Notes under the pieces: model-generated
What the model saw: only the letters and a program-made list of their open reading frames with translations
Told to the model about the DNA's origin: nothing
Database searches by the model: none
From: Microthrixaceae bacterium
Lineage (GTDB): Bacteria; Actinomycetota; Acidimicrobiia; Acidimicrobiales; Acidimicrobilacustridaceae
NCBI GenBank assembly: GCA_023264915.1
Contig: JAHFUU010000102.1
Coordinates: forward strand, 1 to 7,713
Direction of reading: 5' to 3'
Length of the DNA stretch: 7,713 nt
Shown: piece by piece, positions 1 to 5,015 of the stretch
How the letters are laid out: each line of letters starts with the position of its first letter
Numbering within the stretch: the first letter of the stretch is position 1
Made by a program: the position numbers and the translations under genes

Positions 1-54
1 GTTGCCCTCTTCTTCGCTGATTGCTTCTACGGTGGGGCGCTGAATGACCAGCAT
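1..54 (-). CDS. rpoA: DNA-directed RNA polymerase subunit alpha, N-terminal fragment
   Basis: Only the first 18 codons lie in the window; the gene runs off the left edge. The visible peptide reads MLVIQRPTVEAISEEEGN, which matches the conserved start of bacterial RpoA, the subunit whose N-terminal domain dimerises and nucleates assembly of core RNA polymerase. Two ATGs lie in frame: one at 60-58 followed by CCA and a second at 54-52. I chose 54 because the purine-rich GAGAGG (about 69-64) lies only about 3 bases from the upstream ATG but about 9 from the second, and because the family usually begins M-L-(I/V). The gene follows rpsD on the same strand after 93 bases, its usual place in the alpha operon. 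The identification rests on 18 residues plus gene order, so it is strong but not complete. Confidence 0.9.
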   Translation of the reverse strand, partial: MLVIQRPTVEAISEEEGN

Positions 55-131
55 TGGCATAACCTCTCGAATCGAGTGATTCTTCGGGTGGGCAGGTGGA
101 GGGGTCGGTGAGACAATGGGCGGCCCTCAAT

Positions 132-144
132 GGCGGGCGCCGCC
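132..144. other. Short GC hairpin just after rpsD
   Basis: GGCGG (132-136) and CCGCC (140-144) can pair around a 3-base loop, directly past the rpsD stop codon. There is no U-tract on the minus strand, and rpoA follows within 100 bases. It is more likely an mRNA structure between cistrons, or chance in GC-rich sequence, than a working terminator. Confidence 0.25.
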
Positions 145-147
145 GCG

Positions 148-765
148 TCACTTGGAGTAGAGTTCGACTATGAGCTGCTCGCGGACGGGTACGTCTATCT
201 GTTCACGCAATGGCAGATCGAGCACCGTAACGGCGTAACCGTCGTCACCGGTCTCCAGCCAGGCAGGTGGGGTCCGGTCGAGCACGTCACGGTTCCATTG
301 CATGGGGGTCATCTGGCGAGCCTTCGCGCGCACGCTTATCACGTCTCCCTTTCGTACGCGGTAGCTGGGGATGTCGACCCGCTTGCCGTTGACCGAGATG
401 TGCCCGTGACCTACGAACTGGCGGGCCTGGGGGCGCGTTGCGCCCCATCCGGCCCGGTACACGACGTTGTCCAGCCGCAGTTCGAGGTACCGGAGCATGT
501 TCTCTCCGGTGACACCAGGCCTTCGGGCAGCTTCCTCGTAGAGCCGTCGGAACTGCTTCTCGCCAAGCCCGTAGGTGAATCGGGCCTTCTGCTTCTCGGC
601 TAGCTGGAGGGAGTACTCAGAGACGTTGCCCCGCCGGCGAGTGCGGCCGTGCTCGCCAGGAGGATAGGGCCTCTTGTCGAGAGCGATCGTCTCGCCCTTC
701 GTCCCGAAGATGTTGGTGCCGTATCGGCGGGAGACACGAGCCTTGGGTCCTGTGTAGCGAGCCAT
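148..765 (-). CDS. rpsD: 30S ribosomal protein S4
   Basis: This 205-residue protein is uS4, a primary 16S rRNA-binding protein that nucleates assembly of the 30S body. It starts MARYTGPKARVSRRYG and ends EQLIVELYSK, both hallmarks of the family. The N-terminal domain (about 1-90) carries KRPYPPGEHG at 31-40 and KARFTYGLGEKQFRRLY at 60-76. The S4 RNA-binding domain spans about 91-155, with LELRLDNVVYRAG at 94-106 and the turn GHISVNGKRVDIPSYRV at 121-137. No zinc-ligand cysteines are present, so this is the C-minus form. The open frame extends upstream to 873, but those 36 extra residues overlap the end of rpsK and are not S4-like. The ATG at 765 is therefore the start, with GGGAG about 12 bases upstream. 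In Bacteria S4 can repress its own operon; I saw no recognisable S4 target structure here. Confidence 0.97.
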   Translation of the reverse strand: MARYTGPKARVSRRYGTNIFGTKGETIALDKRPYPPGEHGRTRRRGNVSEYSLQLAEKQKARFTYGLGEKQFRRLYEEAARRPGVTGENMLRYLELRLDNVVYRAGWGATRPQARQFVGHGHISVNGKRVDIPSYRVRKGDVISVRAKARQMTPMQWNRDVLDRTPPAWLETGDDGYAVTVLDLPLREQIDVPVREQLIVELYSK

Positions 766-817
766 CAGGTCAGAGCTCCCGGTCGTGTGAAACCTGTGCG
801 GATCGTCGTGGCCATCC

Positions 818-1216
818 TCATACCCTCCGGCGCTTGGGGGGGCGGCAGCCGTTGTGGGGGACTGGTGTGACATCCTTGATGCCGGTCACCTCGATCCCGG
901 CGTTCTGGATGGATCGGATGGCCGTCTCGCGACCCGAACCCGGTCCCTTCACCACCACATCGACACGGCGAACTCCATGTTCCATGGCTCGCCGTGCGCA
1001 CTGCTCGGCAGCCATCTGAGCGGCGTACGGGGTGGACTTGCGAGAGCCCTTGAAACCGACGTTTCCAGACGATGCCCACGACAGAGTGTTGCCTTGCAGG
1101 TCGGTGATGGTGATGATCGTGTTGTTGAACGAAGACTTGATGTGCGCCACGCCGTGTGTGACGTTCTTGCGTTCCTTCTTGCGAGGCCGGCGACCCCCAG
1201 CAGATGGCTTTGCCAT
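818..1216 (-). CDS. rpsK: 30S ribosomal protein S11
   Basis: The 132-residue product is uS11, a protein of the 30S platform that contacts 16S rRNA near the mRNA exit side. It has the lysine/arginine-rich N-terminal tail ([11 protein letters not shown], 9-19), the conserved [18 protein letters not shown] (22-39), the GPGSGRE loop (91-97) and the canonical C-terminus [13 protein letters not shown] (120-132). The start ATG (1216-1214) overlaps the rpsM stop by one base (TAATG on the minus strand), the usual sign of translational coupling. A purine-rich AAGGTGAAGAAG in the last rpsM codons serves as its ribosome-binding region. rpsD follows after 52 bases. Length and motifs are entirely normal for the family. 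Confidence 0.98.
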   Translation of the reverse strand: MAKPSAGGRRPRKKERKNVTHGVAHIKSSFNNTIITITDLQGNTLSWASSGNVGFKGSRKSTPYAAQMAAEQCARRAMEHGVRRVDVVVKGPGSGRETAIRSIQNAGIEVTGIKDVTPVPHNGCRPPKRRRV

Positions 1217-1593
1217 TACTTCTTCACCTTCTTCTTGCCGGCGACGGTCTTCTTCGGCCCCTTACGGGTGCGGGCATTCGTGTGCGTGCGCTGACCGCGA
1301 ACCGGAAGGCCCCGTCGATGGCGCAAGCCCTGATAGCAGCCAATCTCCATCTTCCGCTTGATGTCCTGCTGGATCTCTCGCCGTAGATCTCCCTCGACCT
1401 TCAGGCTGGCATCGATGAAGTTGCGGATCCGCGCAACCTCTTCGTCGGTGAGGTCACGCACCCGTGTGTCGGGGCTGAGCCCGACCTCGGAGCAGATCCT
1501 CTGTGATGTCGTCCGTCCGACGCCAAAGATGTAGGTGAGCGAGACTTCGAGCCGCTTCTCGCGCGGGATGTCAACTCCTGCGATTCGTGCCAT
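1216..1593 (-). CDS. rpsM: 30S ribosomal protein S13
   Basis: This 125-residue protein is uS13, which sits in the 30S head, contacts the P-site tRNA and forms bridges to the 50S subunit. The N-terminus [14 protein letters not shown] and the helix-two-turn-helix segment with [17 protein letters not shown] (18-34) are typical. The conserved [18 protein letters not shown] run lies at about 86-103, and the basic tail [14 protein letters not shown] follows. The start is preceded by GAGAGGA, about 8 bases upstream, which overlaps the rpmJ stop codon, so the two genes are coupled (13 bases apart). It overlaps rpsK by one base at the other end. Nothing in length or motifs is unusual. Confidence 0.98.
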   Translation of the reverse strand: MARIAGVDIPREKRLEVSLTYIFGVGRTTSQRICSEVGLSPDTRVRDLTDEEVARIRNFIDASLKVEGDLRREIQQDIKRKMEIGCYQGLRHRRGLPVRGQRTHTNARTRKGPKKTVAGKKKVKK

Positions 1594-1606
1594 GACGCTG
1601 GTCCTC

Positions 1607-1720
1607 TCAGCCCTGACGCTGCTTGTGTCGGGGGTTCTCGCATATCACCATCACTCGACCGTGACGGCGTATGACCTTGCACTTCTCGCAGATCTTCTTG
1701 ACGCTTGGCCTTACTTTCAT
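1607..1720 (-). CDS. rpmJ: 50S ribosomal protein L36
   Basis: A 37-residue reading frame on the minus strand encodes bL36, the smallest ribosomal protein, which binds 23S rRNA of the large subunit. It begins [19 protein letters not shown] and ends [10 protein letters not shown]. The zinc-ribbon ligands are all present at Cys11, Cys14, Cys27 and His32, so this is the zinc-binding (C-plus) form. A purine run AGAGAGAGA immediately upstream of the ATG acts as the Shine-Dalgarno region. The gene lies 138 bases downstream of infA and 13 bases upstream of rpsM, its canonical place. Confidence 0.97.
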   Translation of the reverse strand: MKVRPSVKKICEKCKVIRRHGRVMVICENPRHKQRQG

Positions 1721-1858
1721 GTCTCTCTCTCTTGCCAGCCGTGCCTCGCGGGCCTCGGCTCGGTCATGAACACCAGAGCAGGTTTGCCTCTGGCGGGCCC
1801 ACGGCTCGGTTCGGACGGGGGCATCTCGATGGGCCAGCCTGGAACCGGCCCGTTGTGC
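1721..1858. other. infA-rpmJ spacer with two weak hairpins
   Basis: This 138-base spacer is longer than the other gaps in this operon. It contains an inverted repeat GGGCC/GGCCC (1831-1835 and 1847-1851), extendable by a wobble pair and one more pair, just after the infA stop. A second pair is CCAGAG/CTCTGG (1773-1778 and 1788-1793) with a 9-base loop. Neither is followed by a U-run on the minus strand. They may affect mRNA stability or partial termination; I see no coding sequence. Confidence 0.3.
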
Positions 1859-2092
1859 TCACTTGTATCGGTATGTGATTCTGCCCCGACTCAGGTCATA
1901 TGGCGTCAGCTCTACCTGGACCCGATCTCCTGGAAGGATGCGGATGTAGTGCATTCGCATCTTGCCGGAGATGTGGGCCAGAACCTGCATGGTCTGCTGG
2001 CCGCTTTCGACCTCGACGCGAAAGGTTGCATTGGGAAGTGACTCAGTGACCGTTCCCTCAAGCACGATCGCGTCATCTTTGGGCTTCGGCAG
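1859..2092 (-). CDS. infA: Translation initiation factor IF-1, probable CTG start
   Basis: IF-1 is the single OB-fold protein that occupies the 30S A site during initiation and works with IF-2 and IF-3 in start-site fidelity. The conserved core is clear: [23 protein letters not shown] (residues 6-28), then [20 protein letters not shown] and the C-terminus [13 protein letters not shown]. From a CTG at 2092-2090 the product is 77 residues; most family members are 72-73. The open frame extends to a TTG at 2146, adding 18 residues ([10 protein letters not shown]...) unlike IF-1 and without a good ribosome-binding site. In contrast AGGAGG at 2104-2099 lies six bases before the CTG, ideal spacing. 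No ATG, GTG or TTG lies between them. The turn before VLAH contains three extra residues (GQQTMQ region). Identity is certain; the CTG start is an inference. Confidence 0.93.
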   Translation of the reverse strand: MPKPKDDAIVLEGTVTESLPNATFRVEVESGQQTMQVLAHISGKMRMHYIRILPGDRVQVELTPYDLSRGRITYRYK

Positions 2093-2098
2093 CGTTAA

Positions 2099-2104
2099 CC
2101 TCCT
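2099..2104 (-). promoter_or_regulatory. Shine-Dalgarno AGGAGG deciding the infA start
   Basis: A perfect AGGAGG on the minus strand lies six bases (TTAACG) before the CTG at 2092-2090. It is the strongest ribosome-binding site in the window and is the main reason to place the IF-1 start at a CTG rather than at the TTG 54 bases further upstream. Confidence 0.8.
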
Positions 2105-2177
2105 GGTCGGACCGGCGGGTGCCCTGGCTGGGTGCGCCCACGACAATCCCGTCGCCGCGGAACCGACCTCCCTTTGA

Positions 2178-2192
2178 CCAGCTGATCGCTGG
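2178..2192 (-). other. Inverted repeat in the infA leader
   Basis: CCAGC and GCTGG flank five bases and could form a 5-bp stem in the transcript running toward infA. No U-tract follows. It could be a leader hairpin with a regulatory role, but a stem this short is also expected by chance. Confidence 0.25.
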
Positions 2193-2218
2193 AAGATCCG
2201 GGCGCAGAGCGGTCAATC

Positions 2219-2247
2219 AGTCTAATGGGGTACCCGGATGACACCAA
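2219..2247 (-). promoter_or_regulatory. Candidate promoter for the infA-rpoA unit
   Basis: On the minus strand TTGGTG (2247-2242) and TAGACT (2224-2219) are separated by exactly 17 bases. TAGACT fits the actinobacterial TANNNT -10 pattern; the -35 is weak. Transcription would begin near 2212 and leave a leader of roughly 120 bases before the infA CTG. A second, weaker pair is TAGTTT (2296-2291) with TAAACT (2273-2268), also at 17 bases. The choice between them is by eye. Confidence 0.4.
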
Positions 2248-2491
2248 ATCTCTGGCAAGGAATCCCGAGTTTAACCGGGCTTGAGCGTGCAAACTAGGGG
2301 TACGCGTTCCCACGGCGACGGCGAGTCGGCACGGAACCAACACCGCGCGGCTCCCGGTGAACGGCTCAATTCCAGCCCGCCAGCCGATTTCTGGGAGCTG
2401 CTGTGAGAAACGAACCCGAGGAACGTCGTGATGTCACGGGACGGGCCACGCAACCGCGGTTCTGGACTGTCCGGTCGGCGTGGACCGCCGC

Positions 2492-2497
2492 TAGTGT
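2492..2497 (+). promoter_or_regulatory. Candidate -10 element for a leaderless transcript
   Basis: TAGTGT matches TANNNT and lies six bases before the ATG at 2504. With normal -10-to-start spacing, transcription would begin at or next to the A of the ATG. No Shine-Dalgarno sequence precedes this ATG (only GTCGAGCG). Both points favour a leaderless mRNA, common in Actinomycetota. No convincing -35 was seen. Confidence 0.45.
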
Positions 2498-2503
2498 CGA
2501 GCG

Positions 2504-3490
2504 ATGCAGACGCGGGAAGGTTTCGGCCAGCACGGCAACGTCTCGCTCTTCGACGATTTCCCGACCACCACGACGGTGGCCGAGACGCTCACGGCCAGGC
2601 GAGGTCCATCTCCTGGCGTGATCAAGGCCGTGCTCGAGGAGTTCGCGTTCTGCATGAAGACAGCCACCCGGCTCGGCCGGGTCGTCCGAATCGGCGATCG
2701 TTGGTGGGGCCATCCGCAGACATATGGCTCCCGCCAGATGGCGGTCGTGGATGAGTACGAGCGAACCGGGGTCACCGCTGACGAGTTCGATCTGTGGGCG
2801 GTGCTCGACCCATCGGATCTGATCGCCCTCGTCTCTGCCAGGACCGGAATCGTCCCTGCGGTGGTCGATTCGGTGATCAGCGAGTTCTGCGCACAAGTCG
2901 AGTCTTTCCGGGTACAGGGCATCCACTTCTGCACACCCCCGCGTCAGCTCGGGTCGGCCGCTTTCATCCTCGACCAGCTCGCGACCAACCTCGACGTTCT
3001 GGCCTCGCACGACCACGACATCGTGTCTGCTGAGCGCGCACTGTCCACCGATGAAACTGACTGCGCTCACCTCCTGTGTCGAGACAGCGCTGGTGCGCTT
3101 CTTGTCATCGAGCTTCATCCCGGCCCCGAGACGTCGACCAGCACAAGCCCGATCTCGGCGGTGCTCGACAGCCTCGACGAGCCCGAGCCTCGTGGGTTGG
3201 TCTTGAGCGATGGGTACTCGCAACGATTCGTCGAGGACGTGATGACGGACGACAGGGTGATCCACCGGAACCTGCGCTCGCTGGATCTACCCGTATGTCG
3301 TGCACAGCGTTGGAGCATCCACGACGTCAAGACAGCGGAGATCACCGGATGGCTCGCCGTAGCCGCCGACGGTCGCACGGTCGTCAACGGTGGCGGGGAA
3401 TCGTTCCCGACACTGGCGTTCTTCGAGCCCTTCGAGCAGCTTCCCTTGGATTGGGAGCGGTTCCGCCTCCAGCCTGGCGTTGTTCGCTGA
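2504..3490 (+). CDS. Unrecognised protein: HU-like repeats plus diverged NucS-like domain
   Basis: I do not recognise this 328-residue protein as a named family. It is the only plus-strand gene, lying between infA and map. Coding is supported by GC-rich third positions and a balanced globular composition; the overlapping minus frame is Arg/His-rich and implausible. There is no signal peptide or membrane segment. Two similar modules occur at about 25-75 and 105-150, sharing the pattern AR-x-G-x-x-P-x-V-(5)-EF (ARRGPSPGVIKAVLEEF; ARTGIVPAVVDSVISEF), reminiscent of the helical half of HU-type DNA-binding proteins. Residues about 155-262 follow the layout of the NucS/DUF91 nuclease domain: LATNLDVL (159-166), HLLCRDSAGALLVIELHPG (189-207) and RGLVLSDGYS (230-239). 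The usual catalytic Asp and ExK Lys positions appear to be His189 and ELH (203-205), suggesting lost or altered nuclease activity. The C-terminus (270-328) is unassigned. These domain calls are inferences. Confidence 0.85.
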   Translation: MQTREGFGQHGNVSLFDDFPTTTTVAETLTARRGPSPGVIKAVLEEFAFCMKTATRLGRVVRIGDRWWGHPQTYGSRQMAVVDEYERTGVTADEFDLWAVLDPSDLIALVSARTGIVPAVVDSVISEFCAQVESFRVQGIHFCTPPRQLGSAAFILDQLATNLDVLASHDHDIVSAERALSTDETDCAHLLCRDSAGALLVIELHPGPETSTSTSPISAVLDSLDEPEPRGLVLSDGYSQRFVEDVMTDDRVIHRNLRSLDLPVCRAQRWSIHDVKTAEITGWLAVAADGRTVVNGGGESFPTLAFFEPFEQLPLDWERFRLQPGVVR

Positions 3491-3608
3491 GCGCCTCCAG
3501 ACCCGCGAACGCCATTGTGTCGTCGATCTCAGAGGATCTACAGAGGTCGTCCGGGCAAGGTTGACTCGCGCTTCACGTGATTCACCCTTCGACGCTTCTG
3601 GTCGAGTT
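3491..3608. other. Convergent gap between the plus-strand gene and map
   Basis: Two genes converge on this 118-base gap. It holds an inverted repeat TCGAC/GTCGA (3589-3593 and 3601-3605, 7-base loop) next to the map stop, and the 8-base palindrome TCACGTGA at 3573-3580. The repeat may act as a bidirectional terminator, but neither side has a real U-tract (only GAGTTTC on the plus side). No gene is seen here. Confidence 0.4.
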
Positions 3609-4355
3609 TCAGGGGACAGTGAGCACCTCGGGGCCATCGGAGGTGACAGCGACCGTGTGCTCGAAGTGCGCTGAGAGCGACCCGTCGGCAGACTTCACCG
3701 TCCAGCCGTCCTCGAGCGCGTAGGTCTGGCCCGAGCCGGCGTTCACCATCGGCTCCAGGGCGAAGACGTCACCAGGTCGTAGCTTGGCTCCCCTGCCGGG
3801 GCGACCATGGTTCGGAACGTCAGGATTCTCGTGCAGCGCACGCCCTATAGCGTGACCGGTGTAACCCTCCACGATCGAGAAGCCCGCTCGTTCGGCCGTC
3901 TGTTGGACCGCATATCCGACATCACCCATGTGGTTACCGACGACCATCGCGTCTATCGCCGCCAGAAGTGAGCGCTCAGTCACCTCGATCAGGCTCGCTG
4001 CAACTTCTGAGATCCTCCCGACCCCTGCAGTGAAGGCAGCATCGCCATGCCAACCACCGAGCACGGCGCCGCAGTCGATGGCGACCACGTCACCATCCCG
4101 TATTCGGTAGGCACCCGGGATCCCATGAACGATCTCGTCGTTCACCGACGCACAGATCGCGGCCGGGTAACCCATGTATCCGAAGAAGTTCGACTTCGCT
4201 CCTCGCCGTTGCAGAACTGCCCTGGCAATCTCGTCGAGGTGGGCAGTGGTCACGCCGGGCCGGAGCGCACCCCTTATCTCCTCGTGCATCTCGGCAACGA
4301 CCCGGCCAGCGCGACGCATCTTCGCGATCTGGTCGCGGGACTTCACCCTCGACAT
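3609..4355 (-). CDS. map: Methionine aminopeptidase, type I
   Basis: This 248-residue cytosolic metalloenzyme removes the initiator methionine from nascent proteins whose second residue is small. It is a type I enzyme of normal length, with the pita-bread fold and no type II insertion. The dinuclear metal ligands can be placed at Asp94 (AIDCGA), Asp105 (HGDAAFT), His168 (TGHAIGR), Glu201 (ALEPM) and Glu232 (FEHTVAVT). The substrate-site histidines are His77 (NDEIVHGIP) and His175 (ALHENPDVPN). The ATG lies 6 bases after the adk stop, with GGTGAG as ribosome-binding site, so it is the last gene of the secY-adk-map transcript. In most related genomes infA follows directly; here the next gene is on the other strand. 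No motif is missing. Confidence 0.98.
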   Translation of the reverse strand: MSRVKSRDQIAKMRRAGRVVAEMHEEIRGALRPGVTTAHLDEIARAVLQRRGAKSNFFGYMGYPAAICASVNDEIVHGIPGAYRIRDGDVVAIDCGAVLGGWHGDAAFTAGVGRISEVAASLIEVTERSLLAAIDAMVVGNHMGDVGYAVQQTAERAGFSIVEGYTGHAIGRALHENPDVPNHGRPGRGAKLRPGDVFALEPMVNAGSGQTYALEDGWTVKSADGSLSAHFEHTVAVTSDGPEVLTVP

Positions 4356-4361
4356 CGGGGC

Positions 4362-5015
4362 TCACCAACGAGCGTCGTTGTCGAGGCGCTCGTCGATGGC
4401 TGAGACCAACCGGTGGAAGACCGTTTCGGGATCACCGACACCGTCCACGGTCAAGAGCAAGCCCTGCGAATCGAAATAGGCCATGGCCACCGCTGTCTTG
4501 ACCTTGTACGCATCGAGACGGGCAGTGACCGCGTCAGGGGTGTCGTCATCACGTTGGACGACCGGCGTGCCATCCACCGGGCAGACACCGGACTGCGCGG
4601 CATGATCGCCAACTGTGTAGATGTGGCCCTGCTGGCAGACGCGACGGCTCGAGATGCGGTCAAGCACCAGGCCTTCGGGTACGTCGAGATCGACTGCGAG
4701 ATCCACGACCGTGATCTTCAGCAAGGACTTGGCCTGGCCAACCGTACGGGGGAAACCGTCAAGGAGGAAGCCGTGCTGCTGCACGTCGTCGTGGTCGAGC
4801 CGATCCTTGATGACTTCCAGCATGGTCTCGTCAGGCACCAGCTCCCCGGCGTCGAGGATCGCCCTGACGCGTGTTCCAACCGCAGTTCCCTCAGCAACCG
4901 CTTCACGCAGCATGTCACCGGTCGAGATGTGCGGCGCCTTGTAGTGCTCCGAGAGCATGGACGCTTGAGTCCCCTTGCCGGCGCCCTGGCGACCGAACAA
5001 GACCAAGCGGATCAC
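4362..5015 (-). CDS. adk: Adenylate kinase
   Basis: This 217-residue cytosolic enzyme interconverts ATP + AMP and 2 ADP. The P-loop is GRQGAGKGT (8-16), differing from the common GPPGAGKGT at the second and third positions. The AMP-binding segment has ISTGDMLR (30-37) and FLLDGFPRT (83-91). The LID begins at SSRRVC (122-127) and closes with QRDDDTPDAVTARL (154-167). The full-length LID has possible metal ligands Cys127, His131, Cys145 and Asp148 (C-x3-H ... C-x2-D) instead of the usual C-x2-C ... C-x2-C/D. The start is a GTG overlapping the secY stop by four bases (GTGA), with GAGGG about 9 bases upstream inside secY, so translation is coupled. map follows after 6 bases. The identification is secure; zinc binding is uncertain. 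Confidence 0.97.
   Translation of the reverse strand: MIRLVLFGRQGAGKGTQASMLSEHYKAPHISTGDMLREAVAEGTAVGTRVRAILDAGELVPDETMLEVIKDRLDHDDVQQHGFLLDGFPRTVGQAKSLLKITVVDLAVDLDVPEGLVLDRISSRRVCQQGHIYTVGDHAAQSGVCPVDGTPVVQRDDDTPDAVTARLDAYKVKTAVAMAYFDSQGLLLTVDGVGDPETVFHRLVSAIDERLDNDARW

Larger units (their letters stand above)
2093..2503. other. Divergent intergenic region between infA and the plus-strand gene
   Basis: About 410 bases separate infA (minus) from the gene at 2504 (plus). The small open frames here are short and unlike any family I know. It must carry the promoter for the infA-rpmJ-rpsM-rpsK-rpsD-rpoA unit, because map is no longer upstream in a continuous transcript. Visible elements are promoter-like hexamers on both strands, a CCAGC/GCTGG inverted repeat at 2178-2192 in the putative infA leader, and the motif CTA(AT)GGGGTAC twice, 70 bases apart (GGGGTAC at 2227 and 2297). 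The segment 2200-2300 is noticeably more AT-rich than the genes around it. Confidence 0.7.

Noticed and set aside
130..603. A 157-codon open frame on the plus strand across rpsD
   Set aside because: It lies fully opposite rpsD, whose identity is certain, and matches no family.
766..873. N-terminal extension of S4 to position 873
   Set aside because: The 36 extra residues overlap rpsK and are unlike S4; MARYTGP at 765 is the universal start.
1773..1793. CCAGAG/CTCTGG inverted repeat as a terminator after infA
   Set aside because: There is a 9-base loop, only six pairs and no U-tract, and the essential rpmJ-rpoA genes lie downstream.
2093..2146. TTG start for infA at 2146
   Set aside because: It would add 18 residues unlike IF-1 with no good ribosome-binding site, while AGGAGG is ideally placed for the CTG at 2092. 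Not fully excluded.
2212..2217. TTGACC on the minus strand as a -35 element
   Set aside because: No TANNNT hexamer occurs 16-18 bases downstream.
2366..3265. A 299-codon open frame on the minus strand opposite the plus-strand gene
   Set aside because: Its translation is rich in Arg, His and Asp with no hydrophobic core or known motifs, as expected for the antisense of a GC-rich gene. The plus-strand frame has normal composition, a promoter-like -10 and recognisable internal patterns.
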